64,000 bases of DNA from CALKHT01 sp964511575 (GTDB lineage Bacteria; Planctomycetota; Phycisphaerae; Phycisphaerales; Phycisphaeraceae): positions 20,953 to 84,952 of the forward strand of contig CAZEFM010000005.1 in the NCBI GenBank assembly GCA_964511575.1, read 5' to 3'. A program made the position numbers and the translations under genes. The notes beneath the pieces are model-generated. The model saw nothing but the letters and a program-made list of their open reading frames with translations, did not search any database and was not told the DNA's origin. Within the stretch, counting starts at the first letter, position 1. Each line of letters opens with the position of its first letter. Of this stretch, positions 35,447 to 44,191 are shown piece by piece.

Positions 35447-35979
35447 TGACCACCTCCCTGCGCGACGCGACGCTCAACACATTCGGCAAGCTGTTGGCGG
35501 ATGCGGTGGAGCAGCACACGCACGTTGACCGCGGTCAGGCCGAGCGTTTCGCTGATCTGGGCCGGCGACATGGAGCGGCGGTACCGCATGTCCACCAGGG
35601 CCGACGCCTTGGTGCCGATGTGCCCCATGCACTGCTGCAGCGCCTCGAAGCGAACATCCGTGTCCGGCGCGATCTCGCTGTGTGCCTCGGCGATGGCGTC
35701 CATCACCTGCTCGCTGAAGACGTGTCGATCACGGTGGCGGTCGTGGTAATACCGCAGCACGTGGTTGCGGGCGATGCCCATGACCCATGCGGTGAACGAC
35801 CGCGAGGTGTCAAAATCGTCGAAACGTTCCGCCGCCGCCTGACCCACCGACTGGAACACATCCTCGGCATCGTGGTAGTGGTGAATCTGGGCGTGCACGA
35901 ACGCGAACACCGTGTTCTGCGCCTTCATCCACTCGGCGGTGAAACGCTTGGTTCGCTGTAGTTCACGCACATCCGGCAT
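35443..35979 (-). CDS. ECF-type sigma factor, planctomycete/verrucomicrobial FecR-linked family
   Basis: A 178-residue sigma factor: region 2 (HYHDAEDVFQSVGQAAAERF and FTAWVMGIARNHVLRYYHD) and region 4 (LVDMRYRRSMSPAQISETLGLTAVNVRVLLHRIRQQL, a helix-turn-helix). This length and sequence type is frequent in planctomycetes and is typically followed by a FecR/LamG gene, as here. Its stop overlaps the FecR gene start by four bases. It is the first gene of the minus-strand surface cluster and may activate the downstream lectin, PEP-CTERM and prepilin genes. Intergenic gaps of 40-140 bases, each with its own ribosome binding site, make full co-transcription possible but not certain. Confidence 0.92.
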   Translation of the reverse strand: MPDVRELQRTKRFTAEWMKAQNTVFAFVHAQIHHYHDAEDVFQSVGQAAAERFDDFDTSRSFTAWVMGIARNHVLRYYHDRHRDRHVFSEQVMDAIAEAHSEIAPDTDVRFEALQQCMGHIGTKASALVDMRYRRSMSPAQISETLGLTAVNVRVLLHRIRQQLAECVERRVAQGGGQ

Positions 35980-36278
35980 GGCGATGTCCCGGTAAAGTGA
36001 TCCCCACGTATGAAATTCACGAAAGACGCGTGAGCGTTACAGAAAAATGACGCAACAGACCGGAAAGTTGCCCTGAATCCAAACGTCGGCGGGTGCGTGA
36101 TCGCCGCGCAAATATCAAAAGCAAAATGAGTTGCGATCCATTCTACCCGTGGCGATGGCGCAGCGGTATCCTTTTTTTGAAACGTCTCGCAACGCGCGCA
36201 GGGTACGCGCAGGAACAACCGGGACGGCAGCGTGTGCTTCGCCCGCTTGTCGTGTGGAGCATGGATTGTCGCGTTGGA
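35980..36278. other. Intergenic region upstream of the sigma-factor gene
   Basis: About 300 bases without a convincing gene. It must hold the promoter of the sigma-factor gene on the minus strand and the end of the PSP1 transcript. It is richer in A/T than its neighbours around 36030-36180 and contains a T7 run near 36175, but I see no hairpin before it in either gene's direction. Confidence 0.4.
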
Positions 36279-37646
36279 TCAGCCGGCCGCGTCAGGCGAC
36301 GATGCCTCGCCACCGCCGCCGCGCTTGCGGCGTCGTCGACCGCCGCGTCGTCGTCGGCGGCGCTTGGGCTGGTCGTCGGCGGATGCTTCGACGTTGGCAC
36401 CGCCATCGGTTGCGGCATCACCGTTGTCGGGGACGTTATCCGCGGTTTCGTCGGTGGCGTCGCTCAGATGCTTGTTGGTGTAACCGCCCCCGTTGCGTTT
36501 GGCGTCGACAGGCTTGGATTCGGCGGCGACATCATCCGGCAGTCGCGCCGATGGTGTGCCGTCCGCCGACTCGACCTGATCTTCGGCGAGTGGTCGGCCG
36601 GGGTGGGGCCGTCGGGGGCCACGATCGCGTTCGCGCTTGGCGCCGTCGCGTTCGCCTCCGCCGTTTGTCTTGCCGCCACGCGGTCCGCCCACCGGGTTGC
36701 CCTGCTTGTCGAGGATGATGATGTCCTCGAGCGGGTAGGCGGCCGGCTTGCGGTCGGCCGCATCGAAGCGCACCAGGACCAACTGGGTGAGAATCTGCGA
36801 GTCGATCACCACGCCGTCGCCATCGGCGGTGCGCACGCGGGTTTGCTTGTGCGGCAGTTTCTTGCGCAGCGACTCGTAAGTCGCATCCTCATAACGCAGG
36901 CAGCACATGAGCCGTCCGCACCGCCCGGAAATCTTCGTCGGGTCGAGCGTCGCCTTCTGCACCTTGGCAGACCGCATCGAAACGGGCTTGAGCACCTTGA
37001 GGAACTGCTTGCAGCAGCAGTGCTGGCCGCACCGTTCGTAATCCGCCACCAGCCGCGCCTCGTCCCGAGCGTTGACCTGGTGCATCTCGATGCGGGTCTG
37101 ATACTCCTTGGCGAGTAGCCGCACCAGTTCGCGGAAATCGACCCACTGCTCCGCGGTGTAGTGGAAGATGATGCGTTCGCCGCCGAGCAGTTGCTCGACG
37201 TCCACGATCTTCATGGGCAGGTTGAGTTCACCCGCCAGATTCCGGGCGTACTTAAGCATCTGCGGCTTGCGGTCGTCCAGCCGCGATTGCTCGTTGAGGT
37301 CCTCGATGGTGGCGACGCGCAGAACCCGCCCCTGCTCGGAAAAGGGGTAATCCTTCCCGCCGGAGTTCTCGATGTACTGCAGCATCTCCTTCCGGCTGAC
37401 GCTTTTGCCGCAACCGCTGTTGGAGCAGGTGGTCGTGAGCATCTCGCCCACTTCGGTGCCGCGTGGCGTCCGGATGACCAGCTTCGACCCACACCCGGGC
37501 TTGGCCGAGCCGTCGTAGGGCAACTCGGCGATCAGCTTCATGTAGCCGTAGCGGACGACGATCGACTTGGGCGGTTCGAGCTTTTCGTAAATCTTGCGGT
37601 CCTCTTCCTCGAGCATGACGGGAAGAGGCATGATGGATCCGGGCAT
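36279..37646 (-). CDS. PSP1-domain protein (YaaT/RicT-like) with a long arginine-rich C-terminal tail
   Basis: A 455-residue protein. The first 300 residues are a PSP1/YaaT domain: PKSIVVRYGYMKLIAE near 26-41, a CGSKLVIRTPRGTEVGEM segment, then the cysteine clusters ERCGQHCCCKQFL (about 205-217) and GRCGRLMCCLRYE (about 240-252). In Bacillus, YaaT (RicT) with RicA and RicF binds Fe-S clusters and promotes RNase Y-dependent mRNA maturation. Here a disordered, basic C-terminus of about 130 residues ends in two arginine blocks (KRRRRRRGGRRRRKRGGGG), probably an RNA-binding extension. GGAG precedes the start. Confidence 0.88.
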   Translation of the reverse strand: MPGSIMPLPVMLEEEDRKIYEKLEPPKSIVVRYGYMKLIAELPYDGSAKPGCGSKLVIRTPRGTEVGEMLTTTCSNSGCGKSVSRKEMLQYIENSGGKDYPFSEQGRVLRVATIEDLNEQSRLDDRKPQMLKYARNLAGELNLPMKIVDVEQLLGGERIIFHYTAEQWVDFRELVRLLAKEYQTRIEMHQVNARDEARLVADYERCGQHCCCKQFLKVLKPVSMRSAKVQKATLDPTKISGRCGRLMCCLRYEDATYESLRKKLPHKQTRVRTADGDGVVIDSQILTQLVLVRFDAADRKPAAYPLEDIIILDKQGNPVGGPRGGKTNGGGERDGAKRERDRGPRRPHPGRPLAEDQVESADGTPSARLPDDVAAESKPVDAKRNGGGYTNKHLSDATDETADNVPDNGDAATDGGANVEASADDQPKRRRRRRGGRRRRKRGGGGEASSPDAAG

Positions 37647-37954
37647 GAAACAACTCCGTGGGACGGCAGGTGCGCAATCTGCGTTGCGCTCGCAAAGTGT
37701 AGCGCATCAAACCCTTGGGCGTGGCTTTCACGCCTTTCGATTTGTGCGGGGGCCACTTTGCGCGCGTTGCGCCGGCCGTGATGTCGCGGGCATTCTGGTT
37801 TTTCAGCATCCCATCAGCCGCCCGCAAGCCGACAGGGTCCAGACACGGAGATCATTCAACGGGACATCGCGATGCGAACCATGGCGATGCCCAGCGGTTC
37901 ATATCGTCGCCGCTTCGCAGATAAAAGGCAAGCGGAATGGATCGGCGAGCGGCG
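37647..37954. other. Intergenic region, no feature identified
   Basis: About 308 bases between the small zinc-finger gene and the PSP1 gene, both on the minus strand. A hairpin at 37718-37734 has T-rich flanks only on the plus strand, where no gene needs it. No promoter is clear. Confidence 0.4.
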
Positions 37955-38278
37955 TCAGCGGCCGGGGGCGGTCCAGGTGAAGTCCACATCGCGGTCGCGG
38001 CTGAAGGCGCGGGCGGCCTGATAGAGGCAGTCCTGGCAGGCGGTGGCCTCGGGGCGGTCGCCGGTCCAGCGGGGCAGGTCGGCCGGGATGTTCTCGCGCA
38101 GGCAGAGCGTGCAGCGGTATTTGCCTTCGCCCGCTTGGGCTTCAACCAGCGCCCGCTTGAGGCATTCCAGACATAGAACGGAGCCGTGATGGCCCTCGAT
38201 CATGGGTTTGACTTCGTCCCAGTCGGTGCCGCAGAAGTCGCAGCTGATGACAATGCCTTCGGGTTCGGTGCGTTGCAT
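37955..38278 (-). CDS. Small ClpX-type zinc-finger protein
   Basis: A 107-residue cytoplasmic protein. The N-terminal 45 residues (CDFCGTDWDEVKPMIEG, then VLCLECLKRAL) match the C4 zinc finger that begins the ClpX unfoldase, with the same Cys-x2-Cys...Cys-x2-Cys spacing. A second CxxC...CxxC set follows (CTLCLRENIPADLP and ACQDC). There is no ATPase domain. It could act as a substrate- or adaptor-recognition finger, or be an unrelated metal protein; the function is unknown. I placed the start at the ATG at 38278, since the longer upstream frame is rich in Arg/Pro and looks non-coding, and a TATCAT element lies six bases before it. Confidence 0.7.
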   Translation of the reverse strand: MQRTEPEGIVISCDFCGTDWDEVKPMIEGHHGSVLCLECLKRALVEAQAGEGKYRCTLCLRENIPADLPRWTGDRPEATACQDCLYQAARAFSRDRDVDFTWTAPGR

Positions 38279-38284
38279 GCTGGA

Positions 38285-38290
38285 ATGATA
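38285..38290 (-). promoter_or_regulatory. -10-like element and probable leaderless start of the small zinc-finger gene
   Basis: On the minus strand TATCAT (five of six to consensus) is followed by six bases and the ATG at 38278. No Shine-Dalgarno sequence is present. Confidence 0.35.
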
Positions 38291-38394
38291 GCGGCTCACC
38301 CGGGTGGCGGGAGGGGAGCGCGAAGTAGCGTGAAGCCGTCCGGCGGGGCGGCGATGGTCGCGGGGCGTGGGATCGCTAGGGGTGCCGACCGAAC

Positions 38395-38673
38395 TTATTT
38401 GGCGGCGGTCAGTTCGCGTTCGGCAGCGTGCCAGAAGGCGGCGTCCTGACCCTGCGGTCGCCCGGCCGATTCCCACATCAGATACGCACGTTCAGCGATC
38501 TGGTCGTGTGTCGGGGCGGCGGCGGGCTTTTTGCGCGTGCGCGGACGCGGCGGCGTCTTGGCGGTGACCGTGGCGATCCCGGTGTCATTCGTCATGGTGG
38601 CGGCGGCAGGCGTCGCCTTCGATCGGGTCGTGGTGCGGGCACGTGGCGTGCTCGATTTCGGTTGCTTGGCCAT
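38395..38673 (-). CDS. DUF2934 domain protein
   Basis: A 92-residue protein. The N-terminal half is basic and Ala/Thr/Pro-rich, disordered (SSTPRARTTTRSKATPAA). The C-terminal 40 residues match DUF2934: IAERAYLMWESAGRPQGQD followed by HAAERELTAAK. This small domain is widespread in proteobacteria and planctomycetes, and its function is unknown; the basic tail suggests nucleic-acid association. An AAGGGG lies upstream of the start at 38673. Confidence 0.8.
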   Translation of the reverse strand: MAKQPKSSTPRARTTTRSKATPAAATMTNDTGIATVTAKTPPRPRTRKKPAAAPTHDQIAERAYLMWESAGRPQGQDAAFWHAAERELTAAK

Positions 38674-38896
38674 GCTGATCCCCTTCTCGACGAAACCGTC
38701 ACAGGACAGCCTGTGAATGGTTGCGAGTTTTGAACGTGCAGACGAATGATACCACCGGCCACACGCAGCGCGAACCATCAACGATGAGGATTTGATGCAA
38801 AAACCTGTGCGACGGGTGTCGTCGTTCCGCGCAGAACGTTAAATCCCATGCACCACCTTAAAAGAATGGCATCGGACGAATCGTCAGGCGATGAAC

Positions 38897-39439
38897 TTAA
38901 TGCTGTTTGTCGGCGAGGGTTTGCAGCACGGCTTGGGCATGATCGGCGACCTTCACCCTGTCCCAGCGGTGAGCGACCTTGCCCGCCGGATCGATGAGGT
39001 ACGTGGTGCGAACCACGCCCATGAACTTGCGGCCGTACATACTCTTTTCCTGCCACACGCCGTAACGGGTGCACACCTGATGTTCCGTATCGGCGAGGAG
39101 GGTGAACGGCAGGTTGTGCCTGTCGGCGAAGCGCTGGTGCGACCGGGTGTCGTCGGGGCTGACACCGAGGATGACGGCATCGCTCTTGCGGAAGTCGGGC
39201 AGATCATCGCGGAACTGGCACGCCTGTTTGGTGCAGCCGGTGGTGTTGTCCTTCGGGTAGAAGTAGAGGACGACCCATCGGCCGCGATAGTCCTTGAGGC
39301 GATGCTTCTCGCCGTGCTGATCGGGGAGGGTGAAATCGGGGGCGGTTCGGCCCGGTTCGATGAGGTTGGCGCTCGTCTCACCGGCGGCTGCGGCGGTGGA
39401 AGCGGCGCGGGTGGATCGTGTCGCGCGTTTTTTGGCCAT
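38897..39439 (-). CDS. bcp: Peroxiredoxin, BCP/PrxQ type
   Basis: A thiol peroxidase of 180 aa. The thioredoxin-fold core follows an Ala-rich 25-residue N-terminal extension. The peroxidatic cysteine is C69 in TTGCTKQAC, and C74, five residues later, is the resolving cysteine characteristic of the BCP (atypical 2-Cys) class. It reduces hydrogen peroxide and alkyl hydroperoxides using thioredoxin. AAAGG lies seven bases upstream. It is divergent from the BatA-like operon with 80 bases between. Confidence 0.95.
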   Translation of the reverse strand: MAKKRATRSTRAASTAAAAGETSANLIEPGRTAPDFTLPDQHGEKHRLKDYRGRWVVLYFYPKDNTTGCTKQACQFRDDLPDFRKSDAVILGVSPDDTRSHQRFADRHNLPFTLLADTEHQVCTRYGVWQEKSMYGRKFMGVVRTTYLIDPAGKVAHRWDRVKVADHAQAVLQTLADKQH

Positions 39440-39456
39440 GGGGCGACCTTTCGACT

Positions 39457-39462
39457 TAGAAT
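39457..39462 (+). promoter_or_regulatory. Possible -10 of the BatA-like operon
   Basis: TAGAAT in the divergent gap between peroxiredoxin and the BatA-like gene, about 57 bases before the ATG at 39520. Its complement also falls in the peroxiredoxin leader. The -35 is unclear. Confidence 0.25.
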
Positions 39463-39519
39463 GGCGGGTGCGGTGAGCGTCACACCGTTAGCGGACAATC
39501 ACAACCCGTTGAGTTGACC

Positions 39520-41739
39520 ATGCTGCCGGGATTCGTGCAACTGATGAGCCCGATGTGGGGCTGGGCGCTGCTGGCGGCCGCGGGTGTGCCGTTGCTGGCG
39601 CACCTGCTGAGTCGTCGGGGCGGTCGGCTTGCGCCGTTTCCCGCGGTGCGGTTCGTGCAGCAGGCGGCGGCCGATTGCGCGCGGTTTCTTCGGCCGCGGC
39701 ATTGGTTGCTCCTGTTGCTGCGGATGTTGCTGTTGGCGCTGATCGCGCTGGCGTTTGCCCGGCCGATCTGGTACCGCACCGCGCCGCCGACCGATGTGTC
39801 GCAGGGTGTTATCACGGCATTGGTGCTCGATCGTTCAGCGTCGATGACGCGAACGCAGCGTGGTGCGACGCTCTTCGAGGCCGCCCGTCAGCAGGTGATT
39901 CAAACGCTGCGGTCGCTGGACCCGGCTCGTGATCTGGCGACGGTGGTGCTGCTCGATCGCCAACCGCGCACGTTGCTGCCCGAGCCGACAGCCGGCTTTT
40001 CGAATCTGATCGCGATGGTTGAGCGCTTGGAAGCCACGCAGGAGCAGGGCGATCTGGAAGCGGCGCTGCGTCTGGCGAGCGCGGAAACCAGTTACGCCAC
40101 GCAGGCGGGACGTGATTCGGGCAATGCGGCAAACGGGAACGCAGCCATTCGGCCTGCGTTCATCGAAGTGTTCAGCGACATGCAGCAATCGCAGTGGGCG
40201 GACATTTTGCGTCGCGGTGCGGCACCGGCGGAGGCGACGTTGTCGCTGCGGCGGGTGGGTGACTTCACCGGCAACGTCGCGCTGTTTCAGCCGCGCATCA
40301 ACCCTGTGCGGCCGATCGTCGGACAAAGCGCCGTCGTCAGTGTGGAGGTGGCGAACTTTTCCGATGCCGATGTGCAGCCCACGGTGGAGATGCGTTTCGG
40401 CGACGAGCGCACTCGGCAGACGTTGCGAATCCCTGCCGGTACCACGATCAGTGCCAGCTTCACGCTCACGCCGTCATCCATTGGGTCGCACGTGGCGGAA
40501 CTGCATCTGGTTGATCATCGCGACAGTCTGACGCTTGACGATGCCACCGCCGCAACCTTTACCGTGGCTGCGGCCCGGCCGGTGGCGCTGGTTACCGATG
40601 CCCGCACCGACGATCCGACCAGTGCCGCGTTCTTCATCGAGCGCGCGTTGCGCCCCGAATCGCCCGATACGCCCGGCGAGCGGCCAAGCGGCGTGGCGCT
40701 GGCGCGATGGCAGCCGATGCAACTGGCCGCGGCGCTGCAGGCGGAAGGGCGACCACGGCCGGACGTCATCGTCATCTGTGAAGCCACGACGTTGAGCCGC
40801 GGCGATCTGCAAATGCTGCACGGGTTCATCCGTCAGGGCGGCGGCGTGATATGGATTGTCGATTCGCGTGCTGCGGCGAACCTGCTCGAGCAGTTCAACA
40901 GCCTGATCGGTGACACGCCGCTCAGCCCGATTGTTCCTGAAACCGAACGATGGCGACTGACGGCCGATCTTTCCATTGCCACCGGTCAGTTCGATGACCC
41001 GGTGCTCGCACTATTTGAGGGGCCGGCACGCACGGCGGTGGTGAATACACGCTTTCGACAGGTACTTGCAGGCCGTCTGCCGTTGACGGCGACGGCGCTG
41101 CTGACGTTTGAAGACGGCACGCCCGCGTTGGCGGCGCAGTGGATCGGTTCGGGGCGGTTGGCTGTTTTCGGTGCGTCGCTCGCGCCGAGCGATTCGGATC
41201 TGGTCAAGGGGCCCGTGCTTGTGCCGCTGTTGCATCAGTTGCTGCGTCATCTCACACCGGGCATTCCGGCCGAGGCGAACCCGCAACCCGGCGCTCGGCC
41301 GAAGATCGCTGTTGATGGACGTTGGCGGGATGGTGATCTGGAAGCGGTTGGTCCACAGGGTCGACCGCTGCGTGTGACGCTTGCCGGTATGCTCGCCGAT
41401 GCGACGTTGCTCGAACTGGAACCGGTTGCATCGGTGGGGCGCATTGAGGTTCGCCAGCGTGGTGAAAGCGCTCCGCTCGCTTCGGTGCAGGTGGAACTGC
41501 ACCCGGGTGAAAGCGACATGCACATCGCTGATGAAGAGACGCTGGCGCAGTTTGCCCAGCCTCGCGATGTGTTGGCGGGTGGTGCCGCGACGGAGGTTGC
41601 CACCGCCACGGCGACGTTGCGCAGCTCAGGTGTGGAGATGTGGCCGTACCTCGTGGCTGCGGCGCTGATCATGGCGATGCTCGAGACGCTGACACTCATG
41701 GCGATCGGCGGCACACGCATCGGAGCGATGAAACGATGA
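39520..41739 (+). CDS. BatA-like membrane protein with von Willebrand A domain
   Basis: A 739-residue protein of the BatA/aerotolerance family. The N-terminus has the two characteristic membrane helices (about 8-26 and 62-82) with LLAHLLSRRGGR between. A VWA domain follows with the metal-ion (MIDAS) motif DRSASM (about 108-113). The large remaining part includes a CARDB-like β-domain and a second Rossmann-like region (about 360-460), then a C-terminal helix (about 710-730). I chose the ATG at 39520; a TTG two codons upstream is possible. First of four linked genes, all probably one transcript. These clusters usually work with MoxR AAA ATPases and DUF58 proteins; the DUF58 gene is 18 kb away here. 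Confidence 0.85.
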   Translation: MLPGFVQLMSPMWGWALLAAAGVPLLAHLLSRRGGRLAPFPAVRFVQQAAADCARFLRPRHWLLLLLRMLLLALIALAFARPIWYRTAPPTDVSQGVITALVLDRSASMTRTQRGATLFEAARQQVIQTLRSLDPARDLATVVLLDRQPRTLLPEPTAGFSNLIAMVERLEATQEQGDLEAALRLASAETSYATQAGRDSGNAANGNAAIRPAFIEVFSDMQQSQWADILRRGAAPAEATLSLRRVGDFTGNVALFQPRINPVRPIVGQSAVVSVEVANFSDADVQPTVEMRFGDERTRQTLRIPAGTTISASFTLTPSSIGSHVAELHLVDHRDSLTLDDATAATFTVAAARPVALVTDARTDDPTSAAFFIERALRPESPDTPGERPSGVALARWQPMQLAAALQAEGRPRPDVIVICEATTLSRGDLQMLHGFIRQGGGVIWIVDSRAAANLLEQFNSLIGDTPLSPIVPETERWRLTADLSIATGQFDDPVLALFEGPARTAVVNTRFRQVLAGRLPLTATALLTFEDGTPALAAQWIGSGRLAVFGASLAPSDSDLVKGPVLVPLLHQLLRHLTPGIPAEANPQPGARPKIAVDGRWRDGDLEAVGPQGRPLRVTLAGMLADATLLELEPVASVGRIEVRQRGESAPLASVQVELHPGESDMHIADEETLAQFAQPRDVLAGGAATEVATATATLRSSGVEMWPYLVAAALIMAMLETLTLMAIGGTRIGAMKR

Positions 41740-41769
41740 GCGGTTTCCCAAGGCGTTTGACGGTACGAC

Positions 41770-44142
41770 ATGCCTGATTTCAGCTTCGACCAGTTTCGTC
41801 CGCCGCTTGGCGATGCGTTGACCGCACTGTTGGTGCTGGCGGCGGTGGGCGTGGTGGTGTGGCTGTATCTCTTTCGCCAAAGCGATGTCGCGTGGTGGCG
41901 TCGGGTGCTGCTGTTGTTCCTGCGGATCGCAGCGATTGCGGTGGTGGCATGGATTCTCATGGGACCCAGTGCCGACACCACGGTTGTCCGCCCGCCTCAG
42001 CGCATGCCCATCGTGTTCCTGACGGATACGTCCGCAAGCATGGATCAGAAGGACGTTGCGCCATTCGATGTGCCGGCTGGCGGGGATTCCGATGCGCCGA
42101 TTTCGCGTCTGGATGCTTTGCGACGCACCTGGCTTGATCGGTCGTACCTGGCGCAGCTTGCCGAACAGGCGGATGTCCATTTCATGGCGTTCGATCAGGG
42201 CAGGCGAAGCATCAGCCAGGAGGAACTGTACACGTTAACGCCGGATGGCGGACAAACGCTGCTGTTCGATGCGTTGCAGACGGCGGTCGACTCATTACGC
42301 AACGATCACAGCGACCCGGCGGGGGGGCTGGTCGTGCTGCTCAGCGACGGCCACGACACGCAGCGTCAGGTGGATTCCACGTTGGCACTGCGGCTGCGCG
42401 AGTTGGGATGGCGCATCATCGCCGTGCCGGTCGGTTCACCACTGGGGGTTCGGCACGTGTCGGTGGACGCCTCCGCCGATGCGGATTTTCTTTTTGAGAA
42501 CCAAAGCACGTGGATCAACGTGCAGGTGCATCAGAATGGGTTCGAGCATCGGCCGGTCGTCGTTGATTTGGAGCATGAAGGTAGAAGGATCGCATCGCAG
42601 ACACTGCAGTTTGAGGATGACTCGCATCAAACGCTGCGTTTCCGGGTGACGCCTCCGCCACCTGATGCGCGTGGCAGCCGCATCGAGGGATATCGCGTTG
42701 TGGCAAGGCCGATGCCGTTGCCGGGCGAATCGCCCGATGCGCTGGACGATGTGTTTCTTGAGAACAACAGTCGCTGGGTCTTCCTGCAGGTATCGACCGA
42801 TCGCATCAAGGTGGCGATGTTTGAGGGGCAACCTTACTGGGACACAAAATTTTTGGCGCGTGTGCTGCGCGAGGATCCACAGGTGGAACTCACGAGCGTG
42901 TACAGTCTCGCGTCCGGTCGGGTGGTCACGGTGCAGAGCAATGTCCGTGCGGGCGCGGCCCTCGATGCCACGGAAGAGGATTTCGATCCGCAGTGGCTGA
43001 CCGCCGCCCAACTTAATGAGTTTGATGTAATCGTCCTGGGTAAAGGCGCTGAACGCTTCTTCCCCAACGAACGTGCCCATTGGCTCGTCGATTATGTGCG
43101 ACAGCGTGGCGGAGCGCTGGTGCTGGCACGCGGGCAGGCGTTCGACCTGACGGACCCCGCGGGCATCTCGGCACAAACGATTCTCAGCTCGATCGAACCG
43201 GTGGAGTGGGGCGTCGGCACGTTGCGCGATCTGCGCCTGCAGGTCGCCCCCGAAGGACGCTCCAGCGAGCTCCTGCAGTTTGATCGCCTGGGTGAAACGG
43301 ATGCGGTGTTGAGCGAGTTGCCCGACATGCTTGCCGCGACACGCATTCAGCGGGAGCGTGCTTTGTCGATCGTGCTTCTGCGACAGTCGCCCACTCGGCA
43401 GGGCGGTGATGCGCCACCGGCACAGGCGGCGATTGCGCACACCAGTGCCGGCAGTGGACGCGTGCTCGCCGTCCTCAGTGATGGCATGTGGCGGTGGGCG
43501 TTCCTGCCCAGCGAACTCAACAACTACGACTCCGTCTATCAGGCGTTCTGGGCACGCACCATTCGATGGCTGGCGACAGGTGGACAGTTCCTGCCAGGCC
43601 AGTCAATGTCGTTGAGCCTCAGCGCGTTGAAAGTCGAGCCCAACGAAAGCGTGCAGGTGACCGTCAGCACCCGCTACGTGGAAAGTCCCACGTTCTCCCC
43701 GCGCGTCGAAATCGTCGCTCCCGATGGCGTGCGACGTGAAGTACAGCTTGCCCGGCAGGCGGATCAATCCACGCAGTACCACGGAGTGGTGCAACTGGAG
43801 CAGCCCGGCGTACACGAAGTGGTGCTCCACGCTCAGGACAGTGCGGAAGATGGCGAATCCACCACAGTGACCGGCCGAGTGGCGGTGCACGACCGCTCAG
43901 CCGAGCGTCGCGACCCTTCCGCCCGACCGCAGGTGCTGGCGGATCTCGCCGAGTCAACGGGCGGCCGATGCTTCGAACTTTTGCAACGTGATGAACTGCC
44001 GCAACTGCTGGAAAGCCTCGCCCGCGCCCGGCAGACCGATGCCACGTGGGATTACGCGTTCAACCGTCCGTCCGTTTTTGCGATGCTGGCGCTGTTTTTC
44101 GGGTTAGAATGGATCATCAGGCGGCGCGGCGGACTGATGTGA
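41770..44142 (+). CDS. VWA-domain membrane protein, BatB/glutamine-amidotransferase-like
   Basis: A 790-residue protein. Two N-terminal membrane helices (about 17-35 and 45-63) are followed by a VWA domain with the MIDAS motif TDTSASMD (near residue 86) and LLSDGHDT (about 190). Further on is a region with a glutamine-amidotransferase-like fold (about 340-560, with VIVLGKGAERFFPNERA and GRVLAVLSDGMWRW), and near the C-terminus a last helix (FAMLALFFGLEWII). It begins 30 bases after the BatA-like gene, so co-transcription is very likely. The pairing of two VWA proteins in one operon is common in planctomycetes, and their role is unknown. Confidence 0.82.
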   Translation: MPDFSFDQFRPPLGDALTALLVLAAVGVVVWLYLFRQSDVAWWRRVLLLFLRIAAIAVVAWILMGPSADTTVVRPPQRMPIVFLTDTSASMDQKDVAPFDVPAGGDSDAPISRLDALRRTWLDRSYLAQLAEQADVHFMAFDQGRRSISQEELYTLTPDGGQTLLFDALQTAVDSLRNDHSDPAGGLVVLLSDGHDTQRQVDSTLALRLRELGWRIIAVPVGSPLGVRHVSVDASADADFLFENQSTWINVQVHQNGFEHRPVVVDLEHEGRRIASQTLQFEDDSHQTLRFRVTPPPPDARGSRIEGYRVVARPMPLPGESPDALDDVFLENNSRWVFLQVSTDRIKVAMFEGQPYWDTKFLARVLREDPQVELTSVYSLASGRVVTVQSNVRAGAALDATEEDFDPQWLTAAQLNEFDVIVLGKGAERFFPNERAHWLVDYVRQRGGALVLARGQAFDLTDPAGISAQTILSSIEPVEWGVGTLRDLRLQVAPEGRSSELLQFDRLGETDAVLSELPDMLAATRIQRERALSIVLLRQSPTRQGGDAPPAQAAIAHTSAGSGRVLAVLSDGMWRWAFLPSELNNYDSVYQAFWARTIRWLATGGQFLPGQSMSLSLSALKVEPNESVQVTVSTRYVESPTFSPRVEIVAPDGVRREVQLARQADQSTQYHGVVQLEQPGVHEVVLHAQDSAEDGESTTVTGRVAVHDRSAERRDPSARPQVLADLAESTGGRCFELLQRDELPQLLESLARARQTDATWDYAFNRPSVFAMLALFFGLEWIIRRRGGLM

Positions 44143-44191
44143 CACCGCATCAGCCTACCGCGATGCGGCTACGATCGACTAGAGGCATTCC

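Noticed and set aside
37718..37734. Hairpin GGCGTG/CACGCC followed by TTT as a terminator
   Set aside because: It would act only on the plus strand, where no gene precedes it.
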